A DNA stretch of 64,000 bases, taken from assembly GCF_947495995.1 (NCBI RefSeq), contig NZ_CANMAX010000001.1, positions 744,001-808,000 of the forward strand. Direction: 5' to 3'. Position numbers and translations under genes: made by a program. Below, piece after piece: positions 35,829-44,263 of this stretch. Numbering within the stretch: the stretch's first letter is position 1; the number at the start of each line of letters is the position of its first letter. Below the pieces are notes generated by a model. The model had not been told where the DNA came from, ran no database searches, and saw nothing but the letters and a program-made list of their open reading frames with translations. The DNA is from an uncultured Tenacibaculum sp. GTDB taxonomy: Bacteria; Bacteroidota; Bacteroidia; Flavobacteriales; Flavobacteriaceae.

Positions 35829-37368
35829 GAGATTTAAAAACTTTCTGTAAATCTGCTTTTGAGGCTTCTTCTTGGGCTAACAAATCTTTAAGTTCAGTTT
35901 GTAAGCCTTTCATTTTGGTATCAAAATCTATGTTTTCGTCTCGGTTTACAAACTCAATATACTTACTAGGCACTAATGAATAGTCTTTTTTAATGACTTC
36001 ACCTTTTTTAGCTGAATAACAGTATTCTGGAATATTCTCATAGGCTTCTTCATCAGTTTGCCAAGTATGAAAAGTCTTGGCAATATCTTCTATTTGAGTA
36101 GGAGCAAACTGAATATACTTTTTCTCAAAAGGTTCACCTTTTTGGCGTAAATCCATAAATAAAATTTCATCTTCACGGTTGCGATACTCACGTGTTTCTG
36201 TTCCTTTACTAACCTTTTTTTCGGTTTTGTTCTTGTTTAAAACCCACAACGTTACAGAAATATCTGTGGTATAAAACATATTCCTTGGTAAAATAATAAT
36301 AGCTTCTACCAAGTTGTTTTCAATCAGTTTTTTTCTAATTTTATATTCCTCGCCTCCACCAGATAATGCACCGTTTGCCAATATAAAACCAGCCACACCA
36401 TTATCGGATAATTTGGAAACCATATTTAAAATCCAACCGTAATTGGCGTTACTTTTTGGTGGTACATCATACCCTTGCCAACGTGGGTCGTCTGTCAATT
36501 CATCTTTACCACGCCAATCTTTTTGGTTAAACGGTGGGTTTGCCATTATAAAATCAGCTTTAAGATCAGGGTGTTGGTCTGCTCCAAACGTATCAGCTGC
36601 TTTTTCTCCTAAATTGGCTGCAATACCACGTATGGCTAAATTCATTTTAGCCAGTTTGTAGGTGGTATTTGTGTATTCCTGCCCATAAACAGAAACCTCT
36701 TTTTTATTTCCGTGGTGGTTTTCTATAAACTTAACCGATTGCACAAACATACCACCAGAACCACAAGCAGGGTCGTAAATAATACCTTGATAAGGTTCTA
36801 TTAATTCAGCAATAAGATTTACAATACTTTTTGGCGTATAGAATTCCCCTTTTCCTTTCCCTTCTTTAATAGCGAATTTGGCTAAAAAGTATTCATATAC
36901 ACGCCCCACAATATCGTTTTGTTTGTCTGCAATGGTGTTTATTTCACTTATTTGGTCAATAAGCGAAGCGAGTTTGGTTTTATCTAACCCTAATCGTGAA
37001 AAATAGTTGTCTGGCAACGCTCCTTTTAGTGCAGGATTGTTTTTTTCTATTTGGTGTAAAGCGGTATCAATTTTAAGTGCTAAATCATCTTGTTTGGCAT
37101 TATCTTTTATAAAGCTCCAACGAGAAGTTTCATTTAAGAAAAAGACATTTTTCATATTGTAGAAATCTTTCATTTCTACATATTTTTCTTTTCCTTCTGA
37201 AATTAATTCTTCTCTTCGTTCTTCAAATTTATCACTAGCAAATTTTAAGAAGATTAGTCCTAAAACAACGTGTTTATATTCGCTAGATTCTACAGAGCCT
37301 CTTAATTTATCGCAAGACTGCCAAAGGCTTTCTTCTATTGATTTGGTTTTTACAGCTTTTTTAGCCAT
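35812..37368 (-). CDS. hsdM: Type I restriction enzyme, M (methyltransferase) subunit
   Basis: 518 residues, normal length. The N-terminal HsdM helical domain (SLWQSCDKLRGSVESSEYKHVVLGLIFLKF) is followed by an N6-adenine methyltransferase. The AdoMet motif is YDPACGSGGMFVQS and the catalytic NPPF is in FIMANPPFNQKDW. GKGKGEFYTPKSIVNLIAEL is the usual linker. It methylates adenine in the HsdS target and protects the host. It is the first gene of the minus-strand block; the region 37369-37588 upstream carries its promoter, but I see no perfect -7 match. Confidence 0.96.
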   Translation of the reverse strand: MAKKAVKTKSIEESLWQSCDKLRGSVESSEYKHVVLGLIFLKFASDKFEERREELISEGKEKYVEMKDFYNMKNVFFLNETSRWSFIKDNAKQDDLALKIDTALHQIEKNNPALKGALPDNYFSRLGLDKTKLASLIDQISEINTIADKQNDIVGRVYEYFLAKFAIKEGKGKGEFYTPKSIVNLIAELIEPYQGIIYDPACGSGGMFVQSVKFIENHHGNKKEVSVYGQEYTNTTYKLAKMNLAIRGIAANLGEKAADTFGADQHPDLKADFIMANPPFNQKDWRGKDELTDDPRWQGYDVPPKSNANYGWILNMVSKLSDNGVAGFILANGALSGGGEEYKIRKKLIENNLVEAIIILPRNMFYTTDISVTLWVLNKNKTEKKVSKGTETREYRNREDEILFMDLRQKGEPFEKKYIQFAPTQIEDIAKTFHTWQTDEEAYENIPEYCYSAKKGEVIKKDYSLVPSKYIEFVNRDENIDFDTKMKGLQTELKDLLAQEEASKADLQKVFKSLGYEL

Positions 37369-37522
37369 TTAGTTTATAAGTTTCTAATTGATTAGTGTTA
37401 TAGCATTTCAGGTTCTTAACACCCTATTTTACTACTAAACTAAAGGAAAATCAATAAATAAAAAAGAATTCCTTTTCTTTTTCATTAATGTGCATGTAGG
37501 TTTAGCTTTAAAATTAGCAAAT

Positions 37523-37564
37523 GCTACCCAATCATAACCAAAATTCTCCAAAGCTACCCAATCC
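37523..37564 (+). promoter_or_regulatory. Two direct copies of GCTACCCAATC upstream of the late promoter
   Basis: GCTACCCAATCATAA at 37523 and GCTACCCAATCCTAA at 37553, exactly 30 bp apart and 36-66 bp upstream of the -7 box at 37589. This is the position expected for an activator binding on one face of the helix. Confidence 0.5.
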
Positions 37565-37588
37565 TAAAAGCACGCTGTTTCTTCGCTA

Positions 37589-37596
37589 TACTTTTG
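37589..37596 (+). promoter_or_regulatory. Late-operon promoter -7 box
   Basis: TACTTTTG matches TAnnTTTG. It lies 21 bp before the TTG start of the first gene of the long plus-strand block. Confidence 0.65.
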
Positions 37597-37617
37597 TAGT
37601 AAGAAAAAGAAAAAGCG

Positions 37618-39162
37618 TTGGATAGCAAAGCCATAAACACCTTATTATACCGTCCACTAAAAAAAGGAAAAAACTACGATAGTTTACTTCCTTTTAGTGA
37701 TTGTAGCAGTACCAAAATTGCTACAGGAAATACTAAGGTAGCTATCGATAGTATGGCAGTATGGGCTAAAAAATATCAACATCATACTACAGCTCTTGCA
37801 AAAGAGAAATTCTTAGGCTTACCCTTATCAAAATTATGTAAGGAGCTTCATAGTTTTTTGTATCATCATTTACAGTATAAAATTGATGAGTACGACCAAT
37901 TACTTAGAAGTCCTGCATGTGCTTGGGCTACTCGCTCACGGGGTCTGGACTGCAAGAGCTATAGTATTTTCGCTTCTGCTATTTTACTGAATTGTGGTAT
38001 TTCTCATTATTTAAGACGTGTGAAGTATAAAGGTGATGACGGTTTTTCTCATGTGTATGTAGTTGTTCCTAAAAACCAAAACAGTTCGGATTTAAAAGAT
38101 GGGTATTATGTTGTTGATGGCACACTAAAAAGTAACAGAGAGCCTAATTTTTATAGGTCTGATGATGTTTTTATGAGTACTAGTTCACAAGGATTATCAG
38201 GAATTGATGGAGAAATAACGAAGGGTGTTGGAAAACTAGTTAGCTATGCAGTAGATGAGTTTATTGCGGAGATGAATTCTTGTAGCGGTTCTACTTACGA
38301 TGCTTCGGTGGTAGAGCTTAAAATTCGTAGAGATTTACGAGATAAATTACAGCTAAAGATTACAGAACTAGGAGAAGCAATTCTATTTAGAAATAGAACC
38401 AGAATTCAGCATCTATTTAATGAAATTTTTAAAGAAGTTGATTTAGGAATTGCACATCTAAGAAATGAAACTGCTTTTAGTTCTTTTGAGCTTTGCGATG
38501 GAGAAACCTTAGCCACTGCACTCGCCTTTGCAGAAAAGTTAAAAATCTTCATTGATAATTTTTTCGCCGAGTTTAAAAAGTCAAACAGGCATTACAAAAT
38601 TGAAGAGTTTACCAAGAGTGCAAATGTAAATAGTCGCACCTTATATTTTGTTGTTCCGAATGATACGAATCCCATACAGGCAGACTATAGGTTTATTGTT
38701 TTAAAAGAAGAAGCAAATAGCTACGGACTAGATCCTATTTTTCCTTTTGAAGCAAATCTAAATGAGTGGCTCGTTAATAATATCACTCATTTAAAACAGC
38801 AGTATAAGGATGGTAGAGAACTCAGTTATGAAAAAGAGATTACTCCAATTTTAAACAAGGTTGTTGAGCTTAGAACAAAAGCAGATTTAGGAGGTGAAAT
38901 GCTATACTATTTTGAACAGCCTTTGCAACGAGCCTTATACCGAGTATGGCTAAAATATGATAGCCAGTATGTAGACTTTTTAAAACAAGAAGCTGAAAGT
39001 GTAGCTACTGCCAATGAGTTAGCACTTCGAGATTATCAACAGCGGTTTAACAAAACCATTGAAGAAGATAAAAATGTAAAGAAGCGAAAAGCTCTTAAAA
39101 AGCAGTTGGGTTTAGGCGGACTCATATCCGCTTTATTGTATGTGTATTTTAAAAAAATGTGA
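37618..39162 (+). CDS. Transglutaminase-like cysteine protein with C-terminal membrane anchor
   Basis: 514 residues. Residues 95-175 have the transglutaminase-like papain-fold pattern: Cys112 in RGLDCKSYSIFAS, His145 in FSHVYVVVP and Asp167 in YYVVDGTL, in the right order and spacing for a Cys-His-Asp triad. A helical middle part follows. The C-terminus is a single hydrophobic segment with a basic end (GLGGLISALLYVYFKKM). The first codon is TTG; no ATG lies nearby. As the first gene of the late-type operon it could be a protease or cross-linking enzyme acting on virion proteins or on the host envelope (inference). Confidence 0.7.
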   Translation: MDSKAINTLLYRPLKKGKNYDSLLPFSDCSSTKIATGNTKVAIDSMAVWAKKYQHHTTALAKEKFLGLPLSKLCKELHSFLYHHLQYKIDEYDQLLRSPACAWATRSRGLDCKSYSIFASAILLNCGISHYLRRVKYKGDDGFSHVYVVVPKNQNSSDLKDGYYVVDGTLKSNREPNFYRSDDVFMSTSSQGLSGIDGEITKGVGKLVSYAVDEFIAEMNSCSGSTYDASVVELKIRRDLRDKLQLKITELGEAILFRNRTRIQHLFNEIFKEVDLGIAHLRNETAFSSFELCDGETLATALAFAEKLKIFIDNFFAEFKKSNRHYKIEEFTKSANVNSRTLYFVVPNDTNPIQADYRFIVLKEEANSYGLDPIFPFEANLNEWLVNNITHLKQQYKDGRELSYEKEITPILNKVVELRTKADLGGEMLYYFEQPLQRALYRVWLKYDSQYVDFLKQEAESVATANELALRDYQQRFNKTIEEDKNVKKRKALKKQLGLGGLISALLYVYFKKM

Positions 39163-39166
39163 AGTT

Positions 39167-39871
39167 ATGAATGAAGAATTTGACACGCTAAACAAACATC
39201 CGATAGCATTACATGGATGGTTCGATGGTTTTTGTCCTTCCAACGGAATCGCTGACAGATTAAACAATCAAGCTAAAGGAGTTTGGGCGCAAAAAGCCGA
39301 GTGGGATACCAAAATGGAGAACCTAAAAAACGGTAAACAAGCCGCCGAATGGGAATCCTTAAAAAAAGAAGTTCGGCGATTAGAACAAGAGCTAAAATCA
39401 GAACAAATAAAGCTCAATCAAGAACAAGGAATTGCGGATGCTTTAGGATTGGGTGCTTGGTGTAATGGAGCAGTTTCTAAACGTAAAAAAGCCGAAGAGA
39501 GTTTGCGTAGTGCCGAAAAATCATTAGGAGAAATCAAAGGAGCCTTTGAGACGTTAGAGCGTCAACAAACCGAAGGAATTAAACAAGCAAGTCAGGTAAT
39601 TGTAGAAAACAAAACCAAGGTAGAAGCTATTAAAAGACAAATTGTGGTATTACGTGAAAAGATTGCCCGATATAAAGCAGAGCGAGACCATAAAATTAAG
39701 ATTGAGCAAAACGCAAGTTTGGTAGAAAAGCAAAATGCAAAAACACAGTCTTTTGTGGGTAAACTAAAAGAAAATGCTTTGCCTATTCTTGGAGGAATTG
39801 CCCTAGTTTCTGCCTTTGTGTATGTACAAAGAAGCTCACCCAAAAAAAGAAGAAAAGTAGTTGAAGTATAA
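39167..39871 (+). CDS. Coiled-coil protein with C-terminal membrane helix
   Basis: 234 residues from the ATG at 39167; an upstream ATG at 39140 lies inside the previous gene. The N-terminal 30 residues (LHGWFDGFCPSNGIADRLN) are followed by a long coiled coil (about 35-180), one hydrophobic helix (ALPILGGIALVSAFVYVQ) and a basic tail (KKRRK). This is the same tail type as in several neighbours. It is likely a membrane-associated structural protein. Confidence 0.7.
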   Translation: MNEEFDTLNKHPIALHGWFDGFCPSNGIADRLNNQAKGVWAQKAEWDTKMENLKNGKQAAEWESLKKEVRRLEQELKSEQIKLNQEQGIADALGLGAWCNGAVSKRKKAEESLRSAEKSLGEIKGAFETLERQQTEGIKQASQVIVENKTKVEAIKRQIVVLREKIARYKAERDHKIKIEQNASLVEKQNAKTQSFVGKLKENALPILGGIALVSAFVYVQRSSPKKRRKVVEV

Positions 39872-39886
39872 ACAAAAGAGAAGCTT

Positions 39887-40297
39887 ATGAATTTAATGAA
39901 AACACATTTTTTGCTTGCCCAGGAGAGTGAGCAAAACATAAAAGGCTCTGGCGGACTTCATGGAGATGGGAGTTTTTGGGATGGTGCTAACCTGATGGGG
40001 ATTTTAAACACTATTGGAGGTACATGGACACAGATAGAGCAGGCAAAAAATGGAAAACCTGTCTATGTTCAAAATGCTAGTGGAGGACAACAAGACATTG
40101 CTCCTCAATTACTCGCCAAGTTGGAAGAGCAAGCTCAATCGCAACAAACCTCTGTAGATAATCTTATGCGGATGATGGAATTGCAGTTTAAAGCCAATCA
40201 AGAACCAAAAAAAGACAATACACTCTTGTATATCGGTTTAGGAACAGCAGGTGTAGTTGCCGTAGGAACAATAATCTATTTAATCAGTAAAAAGTAA
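39887..40297 (+). CDS. Small protein with C-terminal membrane helix
   Basis: 136 residues. A Gly-rich stretch (KGSGGLHGDGSFWDGANLMG) is followed by a helical region and one hydrophobic segment (LLYIGLGTAGVVAVGTIIYL) ending SKK. There is no signal peptide. Together with the adjacent genes it forms a set of single-helix membrane proteins. The function is unknown. Confidence 0.7.
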   Translation: MNLMKTHFLLAQESEQNIKGSGGLHGDGSFWDGANLMGILNTIGGTWTQIEQAKNGKPVYVQNASGGQQDIAPQLLAKLEEQAQSQQTSVDNLMRMMELQFKANQEPKKDNTLLYIGLGTAGVVAVGTIIYLISKK

Positions 40298-40302
40298 AGA
40301 AT

Positions 40303-40719
40303 ATGAAAAAGAAAGAATTTGTAAACTCATTAGTCAGCTTAGCAAGTATGACAGTGGGAGCTATGGGTTCAAGAATAGCTGCCGATGCTATTCCGATGCA
40401 AAATAGTACCATAAAAAGAGGCTTGTTAGTCTTAGGAGGAATTGCAGGCGCATCGAGTTTGGATAGAAAAACAACCATGCGAAAAATCGGTCAGGATGCT
40501 GCAATTTCTATGGCAGTAACTCAAACAGGGTATTTATTGAGAGATTGGTTAGGCGATAGTTTTAAGGATAACAAAATATTATCTCCAGCCTTGGGTAGTC
40601 CGTTAGAAGATTATGCCGTGCTTGATAGTAGTAATTTCTTGTCGAGTTATACAGGAGCAAACTATGATTTTATCTCTGAAGATATCGGCTATGAAGAAGT
40701 GCAAGATTTTGCAGGATAA
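40303..40719 (+). CDS. Small Ala/Gly/Ser-rich protein, unrecognised
   Basis: 138 residues. Two mildly hydrophobic stretches (NSLVSLASMTVGAMGSRIAA, then GLLVLGGIAGASSL) separate short basic patches. The C-terminal third is acidic. It starts 6 bp after the previous stop. It could be a membrane-bound minor structural protein. Evidence is limited to position and composition. Confidence 0.65.
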   Translation: MKKKEFVNSLVSLASMTVGAMGSRIAADAIPMQNSTIKRGLLVLGGIAGASSLDRKTTMRKIGQDAAISMAVTQTGYLLRDWLGDSFKDNKILSPALGSPLEDYAVLDSSNFLSSYTGANYDFISEDIGYEEVQDFAG

Positions 40720-40757
40720 AAAAGAAAAAGTATTAAACAATTAAAGAGAAACAGAAA

Positions 40758-41345
40758 ATGAATTTTTTAAGAAACCAAGAACCGTATTTAAGAATCACCG
40801 AGTATTTAAAGTATAAAAACTCGATGCGTAAAGCCAATGAGAAATGGAATATTTCTGCTATGAAACCAATGCCAAGTTTTTTATATGCCAATAAAAAAGT
40901 AGATGTAGGAGGTTCGGTTGCCTTGTTAACAGGTTCATCAGTTGCTAAAAGAGGTGTTACCAATTTTGATGGAAACTCTCTAGTAAAAGGACGTGTTTTT
41001 GTCGCAAGTGGAATTTCTATTAAATGTGCTGTAGCAGACGAGACCACTCCTGTACAAGATGTAAAATATAGCAATGATTCGATTCCAAATGTGGTAATGC
41101 AAGCACACATTGTTGTGAAACAAAAGAATGAAATTTTAATTGACTTACCGATTAGCGATATCATTGAAGCTAGTGAAGAAGGAAGTATTTATTTCAACTT
41201 AGGTTCATTTGCTTTATTGGAAGATGATACCATTACCGAGATTGAAATTCAATATCCTGAAGGCGCAAAGTTAGCTTTAGATGCAGGGAAAGCATTATTT
41301 ACCTCGTGCAGATTGTCAGGTTTTGCAACCTACCAAAAACGATAA
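40758..41345 (+). CDS. Beta-rich protein, candidate capsid subunit A
   Basis: 195 residues, soluble, no membrane helix. After about 45 N-terminal residues it alternates short beta-type segments (VDVGGSVALLTG, GRVFVASGISIKCAV, VVMQAHIVVK, EILIDLPIS, SIYFNLGSFALL, ITEIEIQYP) in a way expected of a jelly-roll. It is followed by two further beta-rich genes. Single jelly-roll major capsid proteins of some tailless viruses have this size. Capsid function is my inference from pattern and context; no homologue is recognised. Confidence 0.65.
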   Translation: MNFLRNQEPYLRITEYLKYKNSMRKANEKWNISAMKPMPSFLYANKKVDVGGSVALLTGSSVAKRGVTNFDGNSLVKGRVFVASGISIKCAVADETTPVQDVKYSNDSIPNVVMQAHIVVKQKNEILIDLPISDIIEASEEGSIYFNLGSFALLEDDTITEIEIQYPEGAKLALDAGKALFTSCRLSGFATYQKR

Positions 41346-41363
41346 GAGTAATTTGTATTGATT

Positions 41364-41393
41364 AAGCTTTGCGTTTGCAAAGGCGCAAAGCTT
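41364..41393 (+). terminator. Hairpin between the two candidate capsid genes
   Basis: AAGCTTTGCG pairs perfectly with CGCAAAGCTT (10 bp, 10-nt loop). There is no T-run, so partial termination, transcript processing or mRNA stability are all possible. Confidence 0.5.
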
Positions 41394-41407
41394 TAAAACC
41401 AAAGCGC

Positions 41408-41860
41408 ATGAAAAAGATATTTAAACGAATAAAGGTTAACAAAGAGCTGCTTAAAATCAATGGTAGCATTGTAAAAGATTTTAGTGAGTATTTAGAAAAT
41501 GAAACACACGATACCATTCCTTCAGGAAGTGTAAAAGGAGTTTATTTTATTTCTTATTTGTCTGAAACAATACCAACACCATCGACAGGAGAAGGAGGAC
41601 TTGTACCGACCAATTTTGCATTTCCATCAATACTCACACATACCAATATCACTCTTAAAGATAGTAGAGGACATTTACTCACAGAACCTACAGATATTAA
41701 AGATTATCAGCATAAAAACGGAGGTTATAGCAAAGGTTTTAAGGAACTCAATTTTGAGAGTAATAATGAGCGTATTAGTATCTCATGGGAAACAACAGGA
41801 GGTATGCCGATACTAGGAGAGTTTGTATTTATCATTGAATCCAATTCTTGTGAGTGTTAG
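41408..41860 (+). CDS. Beta-rich protein, candidate capsid subunit B
   Basis: 150 residues from the ATG at 41408. An upstream in-frame ATG at 41369 lies within the hairpin and is unlikely. Beta-type segments again alternate (SGSVKGVYFISYLSE, HTNITLKDSRG, KELNFESNNERISISWETTGG, LGEFVFIIES). The size and pattern resemble a single jelly-roll. It ends 2 bp before the next ATG. The family is not recognised. Confidence 0.62.
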   Translation: MKKIFKRIKVNKELLKINGSIVKDFSEYLENETHDTIPSGSVKGVYFISYLSETIPTPSTGEGGLVPTNFAFPSILTHTNITLKDSRGHLLTEPTDIKDYQHKNGGYSKGFKELNFESNNERISISWETTGGMPILGEFVFIIESNSCEC

Positions 41861-41861
41861 T

Positions 41862-42167
41862 ATGAAAGTAGGTTATGCCGTAGAGCGTCATACCGATGAT
41901 TTTGAGATTGATTTTTCAAGGAAAGAGCATTGTAAAGGAGTGTTGAGATTAGAAGTTTCAGTCATAAACCCAAGTATTCCATTACTAGTAAAAGACGGTT
42001 CAGGAATTAGAATTGTAGCAGGAGATAGTCCATTTGTTATCTCTTCAAACTTTCCAATTACCAAAGGAAATATCCGCTTTGAATTCTCAGAGTATGACCA
42101 TTTAAAAGAAACAAATAACAAAGAAGAAAAGAAAGCCATTGTAAGGTATTTGTATTGTGAACAGTAG
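41862..42167 (+). CDS. Small beta-rich protein, candidate minor capsid or vertex protein
   Basis: 101 residues from the ATG at 41862; the upstream ORF extension would read back into the previous gene. It is beta-rich (KGVLRLEVSVINPSIPLLVK, SGIRIVAGDSPFVIS, GNIRFEFSEYDHL). The end overlaps the GTG start of the next gene by 11 bp. By size and fold pattern it could be a small jelly-roll protein (inference). Confidence 0.6.
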   Translation: MKVGYAVERHTDDFEIDFSRKEHCKGVLRLEVSVINPSIPLLVKDGSGIRIVAGDSPFVISSNFPITKGNIRFEFSEYDHLKETNNKEEKKAIVRYLYCEQ

Positions 42168-43023
42168 ACTAGTAGACATATTAACCACTCATTTAACAGC
42201 ATCAGAAAATCATGTTGTCAAGATAGAATGTAACGGATTAAAACTAGTAAAGTCTGGTTCAAAAAGACGGTATGCATTTAGTCTTGAAGATATTGAGCAG
42301 AAATATGTTTCCATAGCTAACTTTTTACAGTCCTTACCAGAAAAAGGTTTTGATAAAACAGTGGTGTTTTCATTACAGAAAATGTATGGAAGTCCAAACC
42401 GTACAACGTACCACTTGATAGAGAAAATTACAGAAGATTTAATAACAGACGATATGAGTGCAGAGCAGTTTTACCGAGAAGCTCCTTCTCAGTTACCAAG
42501 TATGATGGGAGCATCTAATTTTTTAAGCGCGCCCGAACTGGTTGCAAAAATGGTAGAAGCAGAACGCTCTACAGATTACAAAGAGCAAGTAAGCGAGCTT
42601 AAAGAATATGTAAAGGATTTAAAAGCACGTAATAGAACTTTAGAAGAGCAGAACAATTCCTACAAGCTAAAATTAGATACAGCCAAGGAGCGTGAGGAAT
42701 TAAGAGTAGAGCGAGAGCTGTTGAAGAAGAAAAGCTTTTTAGAAACTCCTGCATTTGAAAAGACCATGGAAACCCTTGGTGGTATGATTCCAAAAGTATT
42801 GGAAGCTGCTAGCGTAAAAAATAATGGTTCATCTGCAAGTTTAGCAAGTCCAAACCTATCTCAAGTTCATAAAGCGTTTTTACAAAAACTAACGAGTAAA
42901 AATGTAAGTGATGAGCAGTTACTCTTTTTTAACTACTTACTTGATAATTGGGATGAGGATTTAATTCAACATACTGCTGCTTATATCGAAAACAAAGAAG
43001 ACACTTATGAAGATACAGAATAA
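42157..43023 (+). CDS. Coiled-coil protein, unrecognised
   Basis: 288 residues with a GTG start at 42157 overlapping the previous stop. The N-terminal 100 residues form a small alpha/beta domain. A heptad-rich coiled coil spans about 135-200 (VSELKEYVKDLKARNRTLEE). The acidic C-terminus ends EDTYEDTE. There is no membrane helix. A scaffold or assembly role is possible but not shown. Confidence 0.65.
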   Translation: MNSRLVDILTTHLTASENHVVKIECNGLKLVKSGSKRRYAFSLEDIEQKYVSIANFLQSLPEKGFDKTVVFSLQKMYGSPNRTTYHLIEKITEDLITDDMSAEQFYREAPSQLPSMMGASNFLSAPELVAKMVEAERSTDYKEQVSELKEYVKDLKARNRTLEEQNNSYKLKLDTAKEREELRVERELLKKKSFLETPAFEKTMETLGGMIPKVLEAASVKNNGSSASLASPNLSQVHKAFLQKLTSKNVSDEQLLFFNYLLDNWDEDLIQHTAAYIENKEDTYEDTE

Positions 43024-43162
43024 ACAACAGGCATTACAAGAACTAGAAAAGCTACCTGAAAAAGTACTGATGCGAATGGCAGAGCTATCTCAGAACAAAG
43101 AGGCAAGAAGTTACTTTACATGTCCAATTAAATACGGTGCAGTAAAGAGCTTTTTGAAATAA
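43007..43162 (+). CDS. Very small protein (51 aa), unrecognised
   Basis: ATG at 43007 inside the end of the previous gene (17-bp overlap), TAA at 43160-43162. It is helical and basic, with QQALQELEKLPEKVLMRMAEL and a C-terminal part containing one Cys. It starts in the overlapping style used throughout this operon. Confidence 0.5.
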   Translation: MKIQNKQQALQELEKLPEKVLMRMAELSQNKEARSYFTCPIKYGAVKSFLK

Positions 43163-43172
43163 AGAAAAAGCT

Positions 43173-43766
43173 ATGACAAAGACAAAGAGTATAAAAAAGA
43201 AAATACGTGAAATTGCTACCAAAGAAAATGCGAAAACAGCTATTGAAAAAGCAAACTCCGTTAGTGAGTATTTGTTAGACAATAAGTCTTTACTAATTGT
43301 ACTTGGAGGTGGAATCATAGGATATTTAGTTTATAGAAGAATACAAAAATCTGCCGATGCTGTTGCTGATATTTTTAAAAGCGACGACCCCGATCATATC
43401 ATTCCAGATATCAGCATCAATGATAGTAAAGTCACAATCACTAAAGAACAGGCAAAACTACTAGCGAAATCTTTACTCGATGCATTTAACCATGAGACTT
43501 TCTTTGGAACTAGAGCCACTGATGAAGAAAAAGTAAAAGGTGTTTTTGACAAGTTAAAAACTGGAGATGATTTTAGACTAGTCTATACTGCATTTGGAAG
43601 AAGAAAACGTTTTGCAGGAGGCACACCAACACATTGGTTGGATAAGAAAATCTCAGATGATTACGATTTGATTTATTGGCTAAAAGAAGAAATTTCTGAG
43701 ATGTGGGATAGTGATTTATACCATCAGGTAAAAGCGCGAATTGAAAGCGCAGGAATGTTGTTTTAA
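43173..43766 (+). CDS. Membrane-anchored protein with C-terminal globular domain
   Basis: 197 residues. A basic N-terminus is followed by one membrane helix at about 46-64 (LLIVLGGGIIGYLVYRRI). Then comes a soluble helical domain with FGTRATDEEKVKGVFDKLKT and LVYTAFGRRKRFAGG. The helix motif GYLVY is closely matched by the -1-frame tail of the lysozyme gene downstream. It is likely a structural membrane protein of the element. Confidence 0.68.
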   Translation: MTKTKSIKKKIREIATKENAKTAIEKANSVSEYLLDNKSLLIVLGGGIIGYLVYRRIQKSADAVADIFKSDDPDHIIPDISINDSKVTITKEQAKLLAKSLLDAFNHETFFGTRATDEEKVKGVFDKLKTGDDFRLVYTAFGRRKRFAGGTPTHWLDKKISDDYDLIYWLKEEISEMWDSDLYHQVKARIESAGMLF

Positions 43767-43778
43767 AAGAAAAAGAAA

Positions 43779-44261
43779 ATGGAAGCAGATTTACCAATTT
43801 ACGGATTAGCACGCCCGAACACAAAGGGTATGTATAACGAATTTGACACAGAAACTAACCATGAAAATTGCGGATGTACTATGAAATTAGCACCAGAGAT
43901 ATTATTAAAAGGAAAGATAACAGATTCCAAAACCAAAGCTCCTTTTGAGGCAGGATTAGTAAACATTTATAATGCTACAAAAAGCAGAGGAACTACTCCA
44001 GATAGTAATGGATTATTTGAATTGGCAGCTTCACAGAATGATGAAATTCGTATCTCTTTTGTGGGTTATAAAACTATTTCAGTAAAAGCTTCAGAGCTTC
44101 CTAAACTCATCGAATTACAGGAGAAAGTAGAGCAATTGGATGAGATTATTATTACAGGTAAAAAGACCTCTAAGAAATATGTTTATGCAGGAATTGGGTT
44201 TGCCACCTTACTACTGATGTATGGAATTGCTGAAGATGAAAAACAGAAAAAGAAAAAGTAG
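43779..44261 (+). CDS. CarboxypepD_reg-like domain protein with C-terminal membrane helix
   Basis: 160 residues. A short N-terminal region with CGC is followed by a CarboxypepD_reg-like beta domain (about 45-125: LLKGKITDSKTKAPFEAGLV, GLFELAASQNDEIRISFVGYKTISV, LDEIIITGKK). Such domains are common at the start of Bacteroidetes TonB-dependent receptors. Here it stands alone with one C-terminal helix (YVYAGIGFATLLLMYGIA) and a Lys-rich end. It may be an exposed or receptor-binding component (inference). Confidence 0.7.
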   Translation: MEADLPIYGLARPNTKGMYNEFDTETNHENCGCTMKLAPEILLKGKITDSKTKAPFEAGLVNIYNATKSRGTTPDSNGLFELAASQNDEIRISFVGYKTISVKASELPKLIELQEKVEQLDEIIITGKKTSKKYVYAGIGFATLLLMYGIAEDEKQKKKK

Positions 44262-44263
44262 AA

